Below, piece by piece: positions 6,243-8,206 of a stretch of 8,206 nt of DNA. A program made the translations under genes and the position numbers. The stretch spans positions 1 through 8,206 of the forward strand of contig DEBI01000105.1 in the NCBI GenBank assembly GCA_002348465.1. The letters run 5' to 3'. Within the stretch, counting starts at the first letter, position 1. The number at the start of each line of letters is the position of its first letter. This DNA comes from Gemmatimonadales bacterium UBA2960 (GTDB lineage: Bacteria > Gemmatimonadota > Gemmatimonadetes > Longimicrobiales > Gaopeijiaceae). The notes under the pieces are model-generated. The model did no database searches. It saw nothing but the letters and a program-made list of their open reading frames with translations, and was not told the DNA's origin.

Positions 6243-7645
6243 TCTATCCCCTCTCGCCAAAGCTTCCTAAATGACTTCGAGCTCGGCTCTGGGATCTCAC
6301 GCTCCTGTAACCAACCATTCAAAACTGGGAGGGCCGTACCTGCGGCTCTCCATGGGACTCGGCGCAAGGCGCTCGCCGCCATGGAATACCCCAGAGGCCG
6401 CTCAGCGATATCCGCATACATCCTCATCCCGAAGCGCTCCCCTTTCGAGATCTGACCCTCCGAAACAGCCTTCTCCCTCCAGTGCACGAGCAGCTCCGGA
6501 ATCGGAATGCGCACGGGGCAGACATCTTCACATGCCCCGCAGAGGCTGGACGCATGCGGGAGGGGCATTGCTTTATCCAGGCCGAGCAGGCCAGGGGAGA
6601 TGATCGCACCTATAGGGCCCGGGTAGGTCCAGCCATAAGCGTGGCCACCGGTCTGTCGATAGACAGGACAGATATTCAAACACGCTCCGCACCGCACACA
6701 GCCAAGCGCTTCAGACGCTGCGTCGTCCTCATACAGCGCGGACCGTCCGTTATCTACGAATACGACATGCACTTCTTCTGGCCCGTCGGGCTCTTCGCTT
6801 TTTCGAGGCCCTTGGATGAGCGATACGAAGAGCCCAATCGGCTGACCCGTAGCCGCCCTTGAGGTCAACTGCAGAAACCCTGCTAGATCTACTAGACGGG
6901 GTACGACTTTCTCGATCCCCACCAAGGCTACGTGAATTCGTGGGACTGAAGTTGTAAGTCTTATGTTTCCCTCGTTCTCGATGAGAGCGACGGTCCCCGT
7001 ATCTGCTGCGAGGAAATTCCCTCCCGAGATACCTAGGTCTGCCGAGAGGAAATCCTCCCGCAAAGCATTGCGCGCTGCGGAAGCCAGTTCGTCCGGGTCT
7101 GCATCGACAGGTGTTCCGAGCTGTTCGTGAAATAGGACTCGACAGTCTTCGAGGCTCTTGTGAATTGCGGGACCCACGATATGACTGGGCGGTTCATCGA
7201 GCAGCTGGATGATGTACTCTCCCAAATCGGTCTCGATCGATCGAACACCAAGCGTCTCGAGGTGATGGTTCACCTCAAGCTCCTCGCTGAGCATGCTCTT
7301 GCTTTTAACGACAGTCTGAACGCCATTTTCTTCAACAATACTGCGGAGCACTTGATAAACATCATCAGCAGACGATGCCCAATGCACCTTCGTACCGTTG
7401 GCGCGAAGGCTCTCCTCTGCCTGAACGAGATACTCGTCCAACCTGCTCAGCACGTTGGCCTTTACGGCGCTGGCCCAGTCCCTCCACAGATCTGATTCGA
7501 CCTCTTCATATGCCTTCGCTCGCTTGGCATCGAAGTCCCGTGTCGCCGAACCAACCGAGCTACGGACACCCGGAGTGTTTAAGAGTATGTGAGCGGAAGC
7601 AGCCCTATACTCACTTGGACGATATTCAGGTGCTCGATCGCTCAC
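6239..7645 (-). CDS. lutB: LUD-domain iron-sulfur protein, LutB-type lactate utilization subunit
   Basis: Core Fe-S subunit of the LutABC complex, 468 aa, the usual full length. Residues about 60-300 are the LUD domain, with VVKSKSMLSEEL (112-123), the block DLGISGGNFLAADTGTVALIENEGN (203-227; the family's 'G.s..n.aiAdTGtv.l.enEGN' pattern) and VPRIHVALVGIEKVVP (234-249). A ferredoxin-like part follows with two cluster motifs: CVRCGACLNICP (C316, C319, C322, C326) and CGACEDVCP (C369, C372, C376), each cysteine series ending in Cys-Pro. These should hold 4Fe-4S clusters for electron transfer from hydroxyacid oxidation. The C-terminal 80 residues are helical. The start is a GTG overlapping the lutA stop by 4 nt (GTGA), with a GGGGTGG stretch just upstream as a likely ribosome site. 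No key residue appears to be missing. Confidence 0.93.
   Translation of the reverse strand: MSDRAPEYRPSEYRAASAHILLNTPGVRSSVGSATRDFDAKRAKAYEEVESDLWRDWASAVKANVLSRLDEYLVQAEESLRANGTKVHWASSADDVYQVLRSIVEENGVQTVVKSKSMLSEELEVNHHLETLGVRSIETDLGEYIIQLLDEPPSHIVGPAIHKSLEDCRVLFHEQLGTPVDADPDELASAARNALREDFLSADLGISGGNFLAADTGTVALIENEGNIRLTTSVPRIHVALVGIEKVVPRLVDLAGFLQLTSRAATGQPIGLFVSLIQGPRKSEEPDGPEEVHVVFVDNGRSALYEDDAASEALGCVRCGACLNICPVYRQTGGHAYGWTYPGPIGAIISPGLLGLDKAMPLPHASSLCGACEDVCPVRIPIPELLVHWREKAVSEGQISKGERFGMRMYADIAERPLGYSMAASALRRVPWRAAGTALPVLNGWLQEREIPEPSSKSFRKLWREGIE
6248..6255 (-). promoter_or_regulatory. Ribosome binding site deciding the lutC start
   Basis: GAGAGGGG on the minus strand ends 5 nt before the ATG at 6242, inside the last codons of lutB. 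It selects the ATGA-coupled start over the TTG 18 nt upstream. Confidence 0.55.
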
Positions 7646-8206
7646 ACTGCCACCCCGTTACCTGCGTTTCCTGTCACGCCTTGCCACAACAAGGTCGCCA
7701 AATGCTGAAACGGAACAGCCAGGCCACGCCGCTCGGCTCTCCCAGAGAGCTGTAACAAGCATCCGCCATCCGAAGATGTTACTGAGTCCACCGCTGGAAG
7801 CGTTTCCAGCTTGTGGTCCGCCATCGCAGCCGAAACCTCTGGAAGTTTACCCGAGAAGGTCCCCCCAAAGCCACAACACTCACGGTCGGCTGCCCACGAT
7901 ACTACATCAGCGCCAGCCCCTCGCAGAAGACTCAATGGCTCCGACATGACCCCCAGCTCTCTAAGAGCGTGACATCCATGATGGTAAGCTATCCGACGCC
8001 CTTCCAAGCCGTCGCCTAGCCGGTCCACACCGGCTACCTCCACCAAGAACTGTGACAGTTCATAAGTCCGCGCTGACATATCCTCCGAGGCTGCCCGAAG
8101 CGAGTCTGATGCGGCTAGCCCGGGGTAGACCGCCCGTAGCATGCCGGCGCAGCTGCCCGAAGGCAGCACCACGTAATCGGCACCGGAAAACACGTCTAGC
8201 GTGTGC
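7642..8206 (-). CDS. lutA: CCG-domain (Fe-S)-binding oxidoreductase, LutA-type subunit, partial (5' end outside window)
   Basis: C-terminal 187 residues of a LutA/GlpC-C-terminal-like protein with two cysteine-rich CCG domains; the frame runs off the window's right edge and reads HTLDVFSGADYVVLPSGSC there. Against a usual length near 240, about 50 N-terminal residues are missing, including the start of the first CCG motif. Visible motifs are LPSGSC (end of the first domain), YHHGCHALRELG, ECCGFGGTFS (the CCG hallmark of the second domain) and SDGGCLLQLSGRAERRG, followed by PFQHLATLLW. These motifs bind Fe-S clusters and contact redox partners. The stop overlaps lutB's GTG by 4 nt. A GTG inside the visible part (8193) is not the true start, because the conserved sequence continues upstream of it. 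The operon promoter should lie to the right of the window. Confidence 0.9.
   Translation of the reverse strand, partial: HTLDVFSGADYVVLPSGSCAGMLRAVYPGLAASDSLRAASEDMSARTYELSQFLVEVAGVDRLGDGLEGRRIAYHHGCHALRELGVMSEPLSLLRGAGADVVSWAADRECCGFGGTFSGKLPEVSAAMADHKLETLPAVDSVTSSDGGCLLQLSGRAERRGLAVPFQHLATLLWQGVTGNAGNGVAV

Overview
The window looks like a stretch of chromosome from a free-living, respiring, moderately GC-rich Gram-negative-type bacterium. The support is a lipobox lipoprotein, a secreted metalloprotease and a LutABC-type Fe-S oxidase. The small lipoprotein, the M6 protease and its C-terminal GNNNNRFDVGDL-type tail remind me of Gemmatimonadota and related marine or soil lineages. That placement is an impression from memory, not something the sequence proves. 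No mobile elements, CRISPR arrays, tRNA or rRNA genes were recognised.

Layout. Bases 1-669 hold no gene I can support: a strong hairpin at 71-95 beside an AT-rich palindrome, then a long apparently non-coding leader with several small inverted repeats. Bases 670-2987 (+) carry two translationally coupled genes (ATGA overlap): a 131-aa predicted lipoprotein and a 641-aa secreted M6-type zinc metalloprotease with an Ig-like domain and a degenerate dockerin/EF-hand-like tail. Bases 2988-3053 are a short convergent gap with a 7-bp hairpin. Bases 3054-8206 form a tight minus-strand operon read right to left: lutA (5' end outside the window), lutB, lutC, an APC-superfamily permease, and the alpha and beta subunits of a thiamine-diphosphate decarboxylase related to sulfopyruvate/phosphonopyruvate decarboxylases. 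Junctions are 4-nt overlap, 4-nt overlap, 23 or 62 nt, 5 nt and 1-nt overlap.

How the genes may work together. LutABC-type complexes oxidise a 2-hydroxy acid (L-lactate in characterised cases) to a 2-oxo acid. The downstream ThDP enzyme belongs to a family that decarboxylates 2-oxo acids bearing a sulfonate or phosphonate, and the permease could import the substrate or a related amino acid. The order oxidase - transporter - decarboxylase suggests a catabolic module running hydroxy acid -> oxo acid -> aldehyde + CO2, with sulfolactate -> sulfopyruvate -> sulfoacetaldehyde as one concrete candidate. On the plus strand, the lipoprotein has a strand pattern resembling a cohesin domain and the protease ends in a dockerin-like loop. 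The pair may be a lipid-anchored receptor and its docked surface protease. Both proposals are inferences.
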